The notes below the pieces were generated by a model, which had not been told where the DNA came from, made no database searches, and saw only the letters and a list, made by a program, of their open reading frames with translations. The position numbers and the translations under genes are program-made. From Bacteroidales bacterium (lineage in GTDB: Bacteria > Bacteroidota > Bacteroidia > Bacteroidales > JAQUTK01): a stretch of 64,000 bases of DNA. The DNA lies in contig JAQUTK010000019.1 of NCBI GenBank assembly GCA_028709785.1, positions 1 through 64,000 of the forward strand, in the 5' to 3' direction. Position 1 is the first letter of the stretch. Every line of letters begins with the position of its first letter. This document shows, piece by piece, positions 34,112 through 42,450 of this stretch.

Positions 34112-35938
34112 ATGAAAAAACTAATCGTTCTTCTTTTCTTTTGCTGTGTATGTACTGCACAAGCAACAGAGTTTTGGGTCAACAACCTGAAATATACGGT
34201 CAATGCGGACAGTTGCACAGTCTTTGTAACTAAAGGGATCTCTTTTGAACCCTATTGGGTATTCGGATCAAGCTTTGCGCACTATCGTCTCAAAGAAGAC
34301 TCCACACACCAACCACTATCCGGTGTTATTACCCTTCCTGAAAGTGTATCCTATCAAGGTAAAAGTTATCCATTGACAGTGATTGGAAGTTATGCATTCA
34401 AAGATTGCAAAGAAGTCACTTCAATACGAATTCCCGAAAGCGTAGAAACCATTGAAGAAGAAGCATTTATTGGATGCAGTTCGCTCCAATCTCTATCCAT
34501 ACCCTCAAAAGTCAGCACGCTATTGGCTGGCACTTTCGAAGGTTGCACTTCTCTCACTTCCATATCCATTCCTTCAACCATTACTAAAATAGGACCAAAT
34601 GCTTTTGCCGGTTGTTCGAGTTTGGTTCGGTTTGATGTTGCCGCAGACAACCCAAACTATTCAGAGGTGGAAGGTGTTCTCTATACAAAAGATAAAAAAT
34701 CCATGTTCTTATATCCCAATGCAAAATCGGCAAATGTTATCATTCCATCGGGTATCACCGCGATAGGTACGGAAGCTTTCCGTCTTTGCGACAACCTTGT
34801 CTCATTAAAGTTGCCGGAAGGAATGCGTTTAATAGGAGATAAAGCATTCGAGGGATGTACCCATCTGACTTCCCTGTCCGTACCCGAGAGTGTTCAGTAT
34901 TATGGTCGCGATGCTTTTTCAGGTTGCACGAGCCTCACTTCAATAACGATACCTGCGGGTATTGCTACTCTTTATCCATCCACGTTTGCCGGATGCACTG
35001 CTTTAAGCCGGTTTTTTGTAAGCGAAGAACATCCGTACTTATCGGAAATAGATGGAGTCTTGTTTACAAAAGAGAGAAAAACGTTGGTTATCTGTCCTAA
35101 TGCAAAATCAAAGAGCTATGCCATTCCCGATAGTGTTACAAATATAGAGCAATATGCTTTTTCGGAATGCAGCAAACTCACTTCGATCACCCTCCCCGAC
35201 AGTCTCCTCGAGATGGGTGAGTATGCCTTTTCCAACTGCTCGGCACTTACCTCAATGACTATTCCGAAAGGGGTTACAATGCTCGCAGAAGGTCTTTTTT
35301 CCGGGTGCAGCAAACTGACTTCGGTCTCCATTCCCAAAAGTGTCACCGAGATTGGAGAGAATACTTTTTCCAACTGTTCGGCTCTTACCTCAATAACCAT
35401 CCCTGAAGGGGTTATATCCATTGGAAGAGGGGCCTTTGAAGGGTGTAGCAAACTCACTTCTATTACTATCCCCAACAGTCTCACCGATATTGAGGAAGGG
35501 ACTTTTAGTAAATGCACTGCATTAACCCGGTTTGTTGTAGCTAAGAATCATCCAGACTTATCAGTCGTAGGTGGAGTCTTATTCTCCAAAGATAAAACAA
35601 AACTGCTGAGCTATCCAATCGGATCGAAAAGAAAGAGTTATGCTATTCCATCCGGTGTAACAGATGTTGCTTATGCTGCATTTTCGGGATGTAGCCATCT
35701 AACCTCTCTGACCATCTCTTCACCTGAATATTCACAGTTTCGTGCGGCTTTCAATGGAACACAATCATTAAAGGAATTGCATGTGAAACTTGAGAAGGTG
35801 TATAAAATATCATTGGAATATTTTAGCGTTATAGATATAGATAGGAGCCATTGCGTATTGTATGTACCCAAAGGCTCCAAACCGGCATATCAAAAAGACT
35901 TTTTCTGGAAAGAGTTCAAACAGATTGTGGAGGAATAA
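34112..35938 (+). CDS. BspA-type leucine-rich repeat secreted protein, long paralog
   Basis: The 608-residue protein has a signal peptide (MKKLIVLLFFCCVCTAQA). About 18-20 BspA-type LRR_5 repeats of ~23 residues follow (pattern: ...IGEYAFSNCSALTSMTIPKG). Three modules of the form RF.VA..NP.....VEGVLY.KD...L..YPN interrupt the repeats. The central repeats (roughly 35150-35520) are close copies at DNA level, which favours copy-number change by recombination. It is paralogous to the preceding gene. The end CVLYVPKGSKPAYQKDFFWKEF matches its closing module. Confidence 0.9.
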   Translation: MKKLIVLLFFCCVCTAQATEFWVNNLKYTVNADSCTVFVTKGISFEPYWVFGSSFAHYRLKEDSTHQPLSGVITLPESVSYQGKSYPLTVIGSYAFKDCKEVTSIRIPESVETIEEEAFIGCSSLQSLSIPSKVSTLLAGTFEGCTSLTSISIPSTITKIGPNAFAGCSSLVRFDVAADNPNYSEVEGVLYTKDKKSMFLYPNAKSANVIIPSGITAIGTEAFRLCDNLVSLKLPEGMRLIGDKAFEGCTHLTSLSVPESVQYYGRDAFSGCTSLTSITIPAGIATLYPSTFAGCTALSRFFVSEEHPYLSEIDGVLFTKERKTLVICPNAKSKSYAIPDSVTNIEQYAFSECSKLTSITLPDSLLEMGEYAFSNCSALTSMTIPKGVTMLAEGLFSGCSKLTSVSIPKSVTEIGENTFSNCSALTSITIPEGVISIGRGAFEGCSKLTSITIPNSLTDIEEGTFSKCTALTRFVVAKNHPDLSVVGGVLFSKDKTKLLSYPIGSKRKSYAIPSGVTDVAYAAFSGCSHLTSLTISSPEYSQFRAAFNGTQSLKELHVKLEKVYKISLEYFSVIDIDRSHCVLYVPKGSKPAYQKDFFWKEFKQIVEE

Positions 35939-36090
35939 ACGAGAATGGCAACATACGATCCAGCCATTACATGTACAGAAATATACACCAAAACAGTCTC
36001 GCAATCAATTATTTTGATTTCCTTTGTTCAGATTTCAAACTTCTGATCAATGAGAGTGACCGAAAAGAAGAGAGGTAAGATATATAACGT

Positions 36091-36702
36091 GTGAGAAAGC
36101 TGATCTTTCTGATTCTATTACTGCTTCTTGCACTTCCTGCCTGCAAGAAATCTTCTGTATCACCGGTACAGGAGCGCTTTGTGAATGTCTCTTTTCAAGA
36201 AGGCGATCTTGTATTCAGAAGAGGCTCGGGTATTGCCAGCCGCGCGGTACTGACCGCCGATGCCGGAGGGAGTTATTCGCATGTGGGTATTATTGTGAAG
36301 GAGGGTGCGGCGTGGAAGGTCATACACATTACTCCGGGAGAGGCTCCAAAAGGAGAGAAAGACAGCGTGAAGAGCGAGTCTCTGTCTCAGTTCTTCCAGG
36401 CATCGCGGGCGGTTTGCGGCGCAGTACTGCGTTTTACCGGTGATCCGCTGTTGTCGAAGAGGGCTGCTTTGGAAGCAATGACCGTATGCCGAAGGAAGAT
36501 CCTTTTTGATCATGCGTATGATCTGAATGATACAACGACCATGTATTGCACCGAACTGATTCGTTTCGTCTATCTGAAAGCAGAGGTCGATCTTTCCGGT
36601 GGAAAGACGGAGCGTCTCCATATCCCCGGTTTCAATGGCGATTACTTGTTTCCGTCCCAGATCCTGAAAAGTCCCTTTTTACGAGAAATAGAACGTTTTT
36701 AA
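36091..36702 (+). CDS. YiiX/YebB-like NlpC/P60-fold cysteine hydrolase lipoprotein
   Basis: The 203-residue protein begins at a GTG codon (product MRKLIFLILLLLLALPAC) and has a lipobox ending in PAC. The hydrolase core has FQEGDLVFRRG, the catalytic-type histidine in GGSYSHVGIIV, and the cysteine in TTMYCTELIRFVYLKA. This permuted order (His before Cys) is typical of YiiX/YebB-like papain-fold enzymes. It is probably a periplasmic peptidase or amidase of unknown substrate, followed 30 bases later by a DUF4878 lipoprotein gene. Confidence 0.85.
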   Translation: MRKLIFLILLLLLALPACKKSSVSPVQERFVNVSFQEGDLVFRRGSGIASRAVLTADAGGSYSHVGIIVKEGAAWKVIHITPGEAPKGEKDSVKSESLSQFFQASRAVCGAVLRFTGDPLLSKRAALEAMTVCRRKILFDHAYDLNDTTTMYCTELIRFVYLKAEVDLSGGKTERLHIPGFNGDYLFPSQILKSPFLREIERF

Positions 36703-36732
36703 ATCCAATATTCACCTTAAACAATTACACGT

Positions 36733-37128
36733 ATGAAAAAATTAGTCGGATTTGGTCTGCTCATGTCAGTCTTGTTACTGATGTTTACTTCGTGCACTGA
36801 AATGACTCCGGGAAAAGCTGCTGTAAAGTATGTCAATTATCTGAAGGATGGCAAGTATGAGAAATATGTTGATGCTATGTATCAGGAAGATGGAATAACT
36901 CCCGAGGAACGGACTCAGTTGATCGCCTTGTCCAAGGATAAAGGCGATAAAGCCATTCAGGAGAAGAAGGGAATAAAAGAAGTGACTCTCGTATCGGAGA
37001 AGATGGCAGAAGACGGACTGACCGCCAGCGTCGAACTTGAACTTATCTACGGTGACGGCACCAAGGAAAAAGGCGATTATGACATGGTCAAGGTTGATAA
37101 AGAGTGGAAGATGAAAATGAGTAAATAA
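36733..37128 (+). CDS. DUF4878 domain lipoprotein
   Basis: The 131-residue protein has a lipoprotein signal peptide ending TSC. The DUF4878 pattern (PGKAAVKYVNYLKDGKYEKYVDAM followed by a strand-rich end ...DYDMVKVDKEWKM) is the NTF2-like fold. Its function is not established. It is the last gene of the rightward accessory stretch, ending at a terminator. Confidence 0.85.
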   Translation: MKKLVGFGLLMSVLLLMFTSCTEMTPGKAAVKYVNYLKDGKYEKYVDAMYQEDGITPEERTQLIALSKDKGDKAIQEKKGIKEVTLVSEKMAEDGLTASVELELIYGDGTKEKGDYDMVKVDKEWKMKMSK

Positions 37129-37143
37129 CAGTTTTTACCCCAA

Positions 37144-37188
37144 AAAGAGAAGCGGTGACGACCAACTGGTACTCACCGCTTTCTCTTT
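37144..37188. terminator. bidirectional terminator
   Basis: An arm spanning 37144-37158 (AAAGAGAAGCGGTGA) pairs with 37173-37188, with one extra T in the right arm. A-rich and T-rich flanks suit both the DUF4878 gene and the leftward activase gene, whose stop lies in the right arm. Confidence 0.8.
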
Positions 37189-38095
37189 ATCCGCCTACAG
37201 TCGCTGTAATTCCATGCCGTAGAAATATTTCACGGATATGATGTATCTCCTCCTCCGAGGGTGTGCTCATCGGTACTTCATCCTGATTATAGAGGGTGCC
37301 GAGTTTGTCGTGTTTGTTTTTTGCAATGTCATGATAGGGGAGTAGGGCTACTTCCCGTCTTATACCCGGCAGTGAGGCCAGAAACTCTGCGCTACGGGTG
37401 ATGTTTTCCTTATCCGTGTTGACCCCTTTGATCAGAGGAATACGCACCATGAAAGGGATTCCCATCTCTGCAATCATCCGGATATTGGAAAGAATCAGTT
37501 CGTTGGGCACGCCACAAAAGTAACGGTGCTTGCCTGAATCCATCATCTTCAGATCCACCAGAAAGAGTTCGGAGAGCAAGGCAACTTCCATGACCAGTTC
37601 GGGTCTGGCAAACAGACTGGTATCTACTACCCGGTGAATGCCCCGCTGTCCACACAAGATAAGTAGTCTTTTCAATAGATCCGGATGCATCAGAGGTTCG
37701 CCCCCGCAAAAGGTGACTCCTCCATCGGACTGATCAAAAAAGAGTGTCTCTTTTTCAATCTCTTTCATCAGATAATCCACGGAGTATTCCGTACCCGATA
37801 TCTCCATGGCCTTTGTCGGACAAACCTCCGCACATTTGCCACAAAGTTTGCAGCGGTTGGCATCGGTCACGATCCCTTCACTGGTAAACTTCAGAGCCTC
37901 GTTCGGACAGGCTTTTACGCAGGTGCAGCATCCGATACATTTACGCAGGGTGTACATCTTTTCCTTTTCCGGTGAGATCCCTTCCGGGTTATGACACCAG
38001 ATACAGTTTAACGGGCATCCTTTGAAAAACAAGGTGATACGGATACCCGGTCCATCATTAATAGCATAACGCTTGATGTCAAATAACAGTGCCAT
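37187..38095 (-). CDS. glycyl radical enzyme activase (radical SAM)
   Basis: The 302-residue protein installs the glycyl radical on the enzyme encoded just upstream. It has the activase-type radical-SAM motif CPLNCIWC (CxxxCxxC). An inserted pair of ferredoxin-like clusters follows (CIGCCTCVKACP and CKLCGKCAEVCP), then GGEPLMHPD. The two extra clusters mark it as an activase of dehydratase/lyase-type GREs rather than of plain PFL. I chose the start at 38095, one base after the partner's stop, since MALLFDIKRYAINDGPGIR is the usual N-terminus. Confidence 0.93.
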   Translation of the reverse strand: MALLFDIKRYAINDGPGIRITLFFKGCPLNCIWCHNPEGISPEKEKMYTLRKCIGCCTCVKACPNEALKFTSEGIVTDANRCKLCGKCAEVCPTKAMEISGTEYSVDYLMKEIEKETLFFDQSDGGVTFCGGEPLMHPDLLKRLLILCGQRGIHRVVDTSLFARPELVMEVALLSELFLVDLKMMDSGKHRYFCGVPNELILSNIRMIAEMGIPFMVRIPLIKGVNTDKENITRSAEFLASLPGIRREVALLPYHDIAKNKHDKLGTLYNQDEVPMSTPSEEEIHHIREIFLRHGITATVGG

Positions 38096-38096
38096 C

Positions 38097-40532
38097 TCAG
38101 AAAGCCTCGTTTTCTGTACGAGCGATGACATCCTGCTGAAGGTCATCGTTCATATCATTAAAATAGTCGCTATATCCGGCCATCCGCACCAGCAGATCCC
38201 GATAATCTTCGGGAGTAGACTGTGCCGCTTTCAAAGTTGCCGTATCCACAATATTAAACTGGATATGATGACCGCCCAATGCGAAATAGGAACGGATCAG
38301 TTGCGCCAGTTTGACCACATCGGATTCTCTTTTCAGCAGGCTTGGCATAAACCGCTGGTTGAGCAATGTGCCTCCCGACTTCACCTGATCGAGTTTGCCG
38401 AGTGATTTCACTACTGCAGATGGTCCGTGGGTGTCTGCTCCATGCGAGGGTGAAGTACCGTCGGAGATCGCTTTACCTGCCAGTCTTCCATTCGGAGTAG
38501 CTCCCATCACCTTGCCGAAATAGACATGACAGGTGGTGGACAACATATTCAGGTGAAAACACTCTCCCTTGGTATTGGGCTTTCCTTCGATGGCATCATA
38601 CAGATCATCATAGACCTTTACGGCAATCTCATCCGCATACGCGTCGTCATTGCCAAAGAAAGGGGTGCGGTTTATGATAAACTGCCGCAAAGCTTCTTCT
38701 CCCTCAAAGTTACAATCCACGGCATGCAGTAATTTCTTCATCGAAATCGTTTTGTCTTCAAACACATGTTTCTTCAGAACCGAGAGACTGTCGGTAATCG
38801 TCCCCAGTCCGGTGCATTGGATATAAGTTGTGTTATAACGAGGTCCGTTGTTGTAATAGTCGCGTCCCTTTGTGATACAGTCTTCTGTTACCACGGAAAG
38901 AAGAGTGGCAGGTGCATATTTTGCAAACATCTTATCGATGTAGTTATTTACCCGTATCTTCATGTCCACGATGTAATGAAGCTGCTTGATAAATGCCGCG
39001 TACAGATCTTCGAACGACTTGAAAGTCTGCGGGTCGCCCGTCTGTATGGAGGCTCTTTTACCGGTCACCGGATCCATTCCGTTGTGTAGTGTCACCTCCA
39101 GGATCTTTGGTACATTCAAATATCCGGTCAGCAAGTAGGCTTCCTTACCAAAAGCCCCTACTTCAATACATCCGCTGCATCCGCCCTCACGAGCATCATG
39201 CAGTGATTTTCCCTGACGCATTAATTCGTTGACGTAGGTGTCCGTGTTAAACACCGAAGGATAGCCGTGCCCCTGCCTGATCACTTTACAGCCTTCACGC
39301 AGGAAGCGGTCCGGTGTGCGTGAGCTGATATGAATGGAGCATCCGGGCTGCAGTAAGTGTATTTCTTCCAATACCTCCAGCATAATGTATGAAACTTCGG
39401 ATACCCCATCGCTGCCATCTGCTTTGATACCTCCGATATTCAGATTTACAAAGTCATTATAAGTACCACTCTCCTTGGCCGTAATTCCTACCTTAGGAGG
39501 TGCCGTGTGATTGTTTACCTTGATATAGAAACAAGACATCAACTCTTTTGCCTCGTCGCGTGTCAAGGTGCCGGCAGCCACTTCTTTCTCATAGAAAGGA
39601 GCCAGATGCTGGTCAAAATGGCCCGGATTCATTGCATCCCACCCATTCAGTTCGGTGATGGTAGCCAGATGAACAAACCAGTACATCTGTATCGCTTCGT
39701 GATACGTCTGAGGTGCATGAGCAGGTACCCTGCGACATACCTCCGCGATCTTTTTCAGTTCGGCAGCCCGCTTCGGATCTTTTTCCTGTTCACTCATCTC
39801 CAGAGCAAGGGCTACATGTCGTTCTGCAAAGACGATCATCGCATCGCAGGAGACACTCATCGCGGTCAGTTCTTCTTGTTTGTCTGTGGCATCCGGATCG
39901 TTCAGAAAGTCCAGTTTGGCCAGTTCGCCTGCAATCTGCTTCTTAAAGTCCAGCATGCCCATGCGATAGATTTTTCCATCCAGCGCGGTATGTCCCGGAG
40001 CCCGTTGTTCCATAAACTCGGTAAATAATCCGGCTTCATACGCGTCTCTCCATTCCTGTGGTACATGCGCAAAGATCCGTTCACGTTGCGTCTTTCCCTT
40101 CCAATAAGGAATGACTTCATTTTCATAGCGATCTATGTCTGCCTGAGAGATGGTGTAGCGTTGCAGATCACGGGTATTCAGCACATGCAGATCTTCCACA
40201 CTGTGGCAGGTCAGTTCGGGGAAAGTGGGTACCGCTTTCGGTTTCGGTCCCCGTTCGCCCACGATCAGTTCGTCTTTGCCGATATAGATGGTTTTCTTTT
40301 TGCAAAGTTCCATGAAATTGAGTGCGCGGAGCATCGGTATTGGATATTTACCGTAGTTCTCCTTATAAAATTCCGTTTCAATCAGTGCCCTTTCAATGGA
40401 GAGGGAAGGAGTCGCGTCAAAAGATTCTTTTCGCAGTCTTTTGATGCGGTCGTTCATGCCCAGACTGCATTGCGGACGTTCACTTGCGAAGTTGGAAACG
40501 CTTTTTGGGGCTCTTTGTGCGATAGTTGTCAT
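38097..40532 (-). CDS. hypD: glycyl radical enzyme, probable trans-4-hydroxy-L-proline dehydratase (HypD-like)
   Basis: The 811-residue cytosolic enzyme has the active-site cysteine loop GGCSGCIEVGAFGKEAY and the C-terminal glycyl-radical motif VRMAGYSDYF. From memory of Clostridioides difficile HypD, the substrate-pocket residues line up: EFMEQRAPGH (Phe, His), WDAM (Asp), KES...DF (Ser, Phe), C-x-E of the loop, and Y of LLTGYLN. This favours dehydration of hydroxyproline to pyrroline-5-carboxylate over choline, glycerol or propanediol activity. The start is uncertain: 40532 has the better A-rich context, while 40457 gives 786 residues, closer to HypD. No proC gene is nearby. Confidence 0.82.
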   Translation of the reverse strand: MTTIAQRAPKSVSNFASERPQCSLGMNDRIKRLRKESFDATPSLSIERALIETEFYKENYGKYPIPMLRALNFMELCKKKTIYIGKDELIVGERGPKPKAVPTFPELTCHSVEDLHVLNTRDLQRYTISQADIDRYENEVIPYWKGKTQRERIFAHVPQEWRDAYEAGLFTEFMEQRAPGHTALDGKIYRMGMLDFKKQIAGELAKLDFLNDPDATDKQEELTAMSVSCDAMIVFAERHVALALEMSEQEKDPKRAAELKKIAEVCRRVPAHAPQTYHEAIQMYWFVHLATITELNGWDAMNPGHFDQHLAPFYEKEVAAGTLTRDEAKELMSCFYIKVNNHTAPPKVGITAKESGTYNDFVNLNIGGIKADGSDGVSEVSYIMLEVLEEIHLLQPGCSIHISSRTPDRFLREGCKVIRQGHGYPSVFNTDTYVNELMRQGKSLHDAREGGCSGCIEVGAFGKEAYLLTGYLNVPKILEVTLHNGMDPVTGKRASIQTGDPQTFKSFEDLYAAFIKQLHYIVDMKIRVNNYIDKMFAKYAPATLLSVVTEDCITKGRDYYNNGPRYNTTYIQCTGLGTITDSLSVLKKHVFEDKTISMKKLLHAVDCNFEGEEALRQFIINRTPFFGNDDAYADEIAVKVYDDLYDAIEGKPNTKGECFHLNMLSTTCHVYFGKVMGATPNGRLAGKAISDGTSPSHGADTHGPSAVVKSLGKLDQVKSGGTLLNQRFMPSLLKRESDVVKLAQLIRSYFALGGHHIQFNIVDTATLKAAQSTPEDYRDLLVRMAGYSDYFNDMNDDLQQDVIARTENEAF

Positions 40533-40755
40533 TGTTGTTATTGGTTGAGAAAGAACAGCTGTTTGCAGCAGTGCTCTTCGGTGAGACAAATAGTTGATAG
40601 ATTGTGAGGAAAGAAGCTGTTCCGGTTCCTACCATGCGGTGCACGGATCAGCAGGCGAGGATAGCTGGTCAGCAGATAGAGCAGTTGTACAAACCGCGTC
40701 CGGGTTTGTGATACAGATTCGTTATGAAGATGAATTTTCTCATCGCTTGTAATAT
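40533..40755 (-). other. long structured 5' leader of hypD
   Basis: About 220 bases separate the predicted transcription start from hypD. On the minus strand the leader has a 7-bp hairpin (ACAAACC at 40689-40695 with GGTTTGT at 40703-40709). It also has a 24-codon ORF from 40743 to 40669 that ends YNCSIC. A second frame stays open across most of the leader (including VQLLYLLTSYPRLLIRAPHG). I do not recognise a known riboswitch, and there is no run of proline codons. It may be a cis-acting RNA or the remnant of a gene. Confidence 0.45.
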
Positions 40756-40761
40756 ATGCCG

Positions 40762-40769
40762 CAAAAATA
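40762..40769 (-). promoter_or_regulatory. -7 element of hypD promoter
   Basis: On the minus strand, TATTTTTG matches TAnnTTTG, with a predicted start near 40756. No good -33 TTG is found, which would fit an activator-dependent promoter, though that is inference. Confidence 0.45.
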
Positions 40770-40849
40770 GGAATTAAACAGATAACTTGTTGCGTTTAAG
40801 CCCAAAAAAAGAGAGAGCCAATATATCTTCTCAATCAAAAGCATGAATT

Positions 40850-40891
40850 CCATTGAGAATAAATGCGTAAATACGCAATTATTCTCAATGG
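40850..40891. repeat. 42-base near-perfect palindrome
   Basis: Arms of 20 bases (40850-40869 and 40872-40891) are complementary except at one position, around a 2-base centre. It lies between the cstA stop and the hypD promoter. The minus-strand flank lacks a strong T-run, so it is not a typical terminator, though it could still end cstA transcripts. It may instead be an operator or a small mobile palindrome. Confidence 0.7.
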
Positions 40892-40930
40892 TTATTTTGG
40901 TGGCAGATGATAAATAGTCTCTTTAGTCGA

Positions 40931-42358
40931 TCACTGTTTCTGCTTCATTTTCCAGTACCAGAAATAGCAGATGCTTAAGAGGGTGAACGCACCTCCGATC
41001 AGGTAGCAGGTATTTTGCGACAATCCAAATCCCCCTTCGTTATTCTTCGCAAGAAAGATAAAAGAGGTGCAGACGAAAGTCATAAGCAATGCGGGAAGGA
41101 GCGTGATAATATACGGTTTCTTTTTCAACGTCAGATAGACGGTGATTGTCCACAGCGTAAAGATGGAGAGTGTCTGGTTACTCCATGCAAAGTAGCGCCA
41201 TATAATCTGAAATCCGTTGGCATTGATATAGCTGAAGATCAATATGGCAATGGCACCTCCAAAAATAGGGAGACAGATCGCGATACGCTTCCATATTGTC
41301 TTTTGTTCAATACCCATAAAATCGGCAACAGTAAGACGTGCGGAACGGAGCGCTGTATCGCCGGATGTGATCGGAGCCGCTACCACACCCAATATGGCAA
41401 TCACACTCCCAAAAGTGCCAAGCCACTGCACAGTAATATCCTTCACAACGATGGCTGCGTCTTTAACTGCAAGAAACTCCGGACCCTGATGAAAATAAAC
41501 TGTTGCTGCTGCTGCCCATATCAATGCGACGATACCTTCCGTTATCATTGCTCCAAAAAAGATCGGACGCCCCAGTTTCTCGTTTTTCATACATCGGGCC
41601 ATCAATGGCGATTGTGTGGCATGAAACCCTGATATTGCACCACAAGCTATGGAGATAAACATCATTGGTAAGATTGGATCTTTGCTCATGTTTTGCATCG
41701 CACCTGGCTGCCAGAATTCGGGCATTGCCGGATGTTTGATATAAAGCATGGCGACAATCCCTACAGCCATAAACAACAGTACAGCGCCAAAAAGAGGGTA
41801 TATTTTGCCAATAATCTTGTCGATGGGAAGCAAAGTAGCTAACAGATAATAGGTAAAGATCACAATGATCCAGAAGGTAAGGTTCATCCAGTCAGGAGTG
41901 ATGCTAACCATCAGTTTGGCGGGCTGTGACACAAAAACAGCACCAACAAGAATCAACAGAAAGACTGAAAATGCACGCATCGCCTGCTTGGCTGTAGGCC
42001 CGAGATAACGGCCGATGATCTCTGAGAGACTCTCGCCATTGTGGCGTATAGAGAGCATTCCCGCCAGATAATCGTGTGTTGCTCCGGCAAAAATACATCC
42101 GAAGACGATCCAGAAGTAGGAGGCAATACCAAACTTAGCTCCCATGATGGCACCAAAGATGGGTCCTAAACCGGCGATATTCAGAAACTGGATCATGAAA
42201 ATACGCCAGGCCGGCATGGGAATATAATCTACACCATCCTCTTTGGAATAGGCCGGTGTGATGCGATTTGGATCCGGTTGAAAGATTCTTTCGACGATTT
42301 TGCCATACACGAAGTATCCGGCAATTAACAGAAGGAGTGCAAAAGTAAATGTAATCAT
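40931..42358 (-). CDS. cstA: carbon starvation protein A (CstA family transporter)
   Basis: The 475-residue inner-membrane protein has about 13-14 transmembrane helices. CstA signatures are PAWRIFMIQFLNIAGLGPIFG, GAKFG...WIVFGCIFAGATHDY and SGFHATQSPLMARCM. Family members import peptides or pyruvate during starvation. I chose the start at 42358 (MITFTFALLLL); the longer ORF runs through an upstream hairpin. It is shorter than E. coli CstA (about 700 residues), as in many Bacteroidetes, because the C-terminal region is missing. Confidence 0.93.
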   Translation of the reverse strand: MITFTFALLLLIAGYFVYGKIVERIFQPDPNRITPAYSKEDGVDYIPMPAWRIFMIQFLNIAGLGPIFGAIMGAKFGIASYFWIVFGCIFAGATHDYLAGMLSIRHNGESLSEIIGRYLGPTAKQAMRAFSVFLLILVGAVFVSQPAKLMVSITPDWMNLTFWIIVIFTYYLLATLLPIDKIIGKIYPLFGAVLLFMAVGIVAMLYIKHPAMPEFWQPGAMQNMSKDPILPMMFISIACGAISGFHATQSPLMARCMKNEKLGRPIFFGAMITEGIVALIWAAAATVYFHQGPEFLAVKDAAIVVKDITVQWLGTFGSVIAILGVVAAPITSGDTALRSARLTVADFMGIEQKTIWKRIAICLPIFGGAIAILIFSYINANGFQIIWRYFAWSNQTLSIFTLWTITVYLTLKKKPYIITLLPALLMTFVCTSFIFLAKNNEGGFGLSQNTCYLIGGAFTLLSICYFWYWKMKQKQ

Positions 42359-42363
42359 GGATG

Positions 42364-42415
42364 TTAAAAATTTAAAACGCAGCGAAGTTAGAAAATAATC
42401 ATCTAATTCGCTGCG
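42364..42415 (-). terminator. hairpin between cotH and cstA (terminator or 5' hairpin)
   Basis: Arms 42377-42392 and 42402-42415 pair over 15 bp with one bulged base. On the minus strand the stem is followed by TTTTAAATTTTTAAC. It lies 36 bases after the cotH stop and only ~12 bases before the cstA ATG, so it either terminates cotH or sits at the 5' end of the cstA mRNA. Confidence 0.65.
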
Positions 42416-42450
42416 TAAATCCTGCAAAATATTTGGCAATAAGCCAATTC

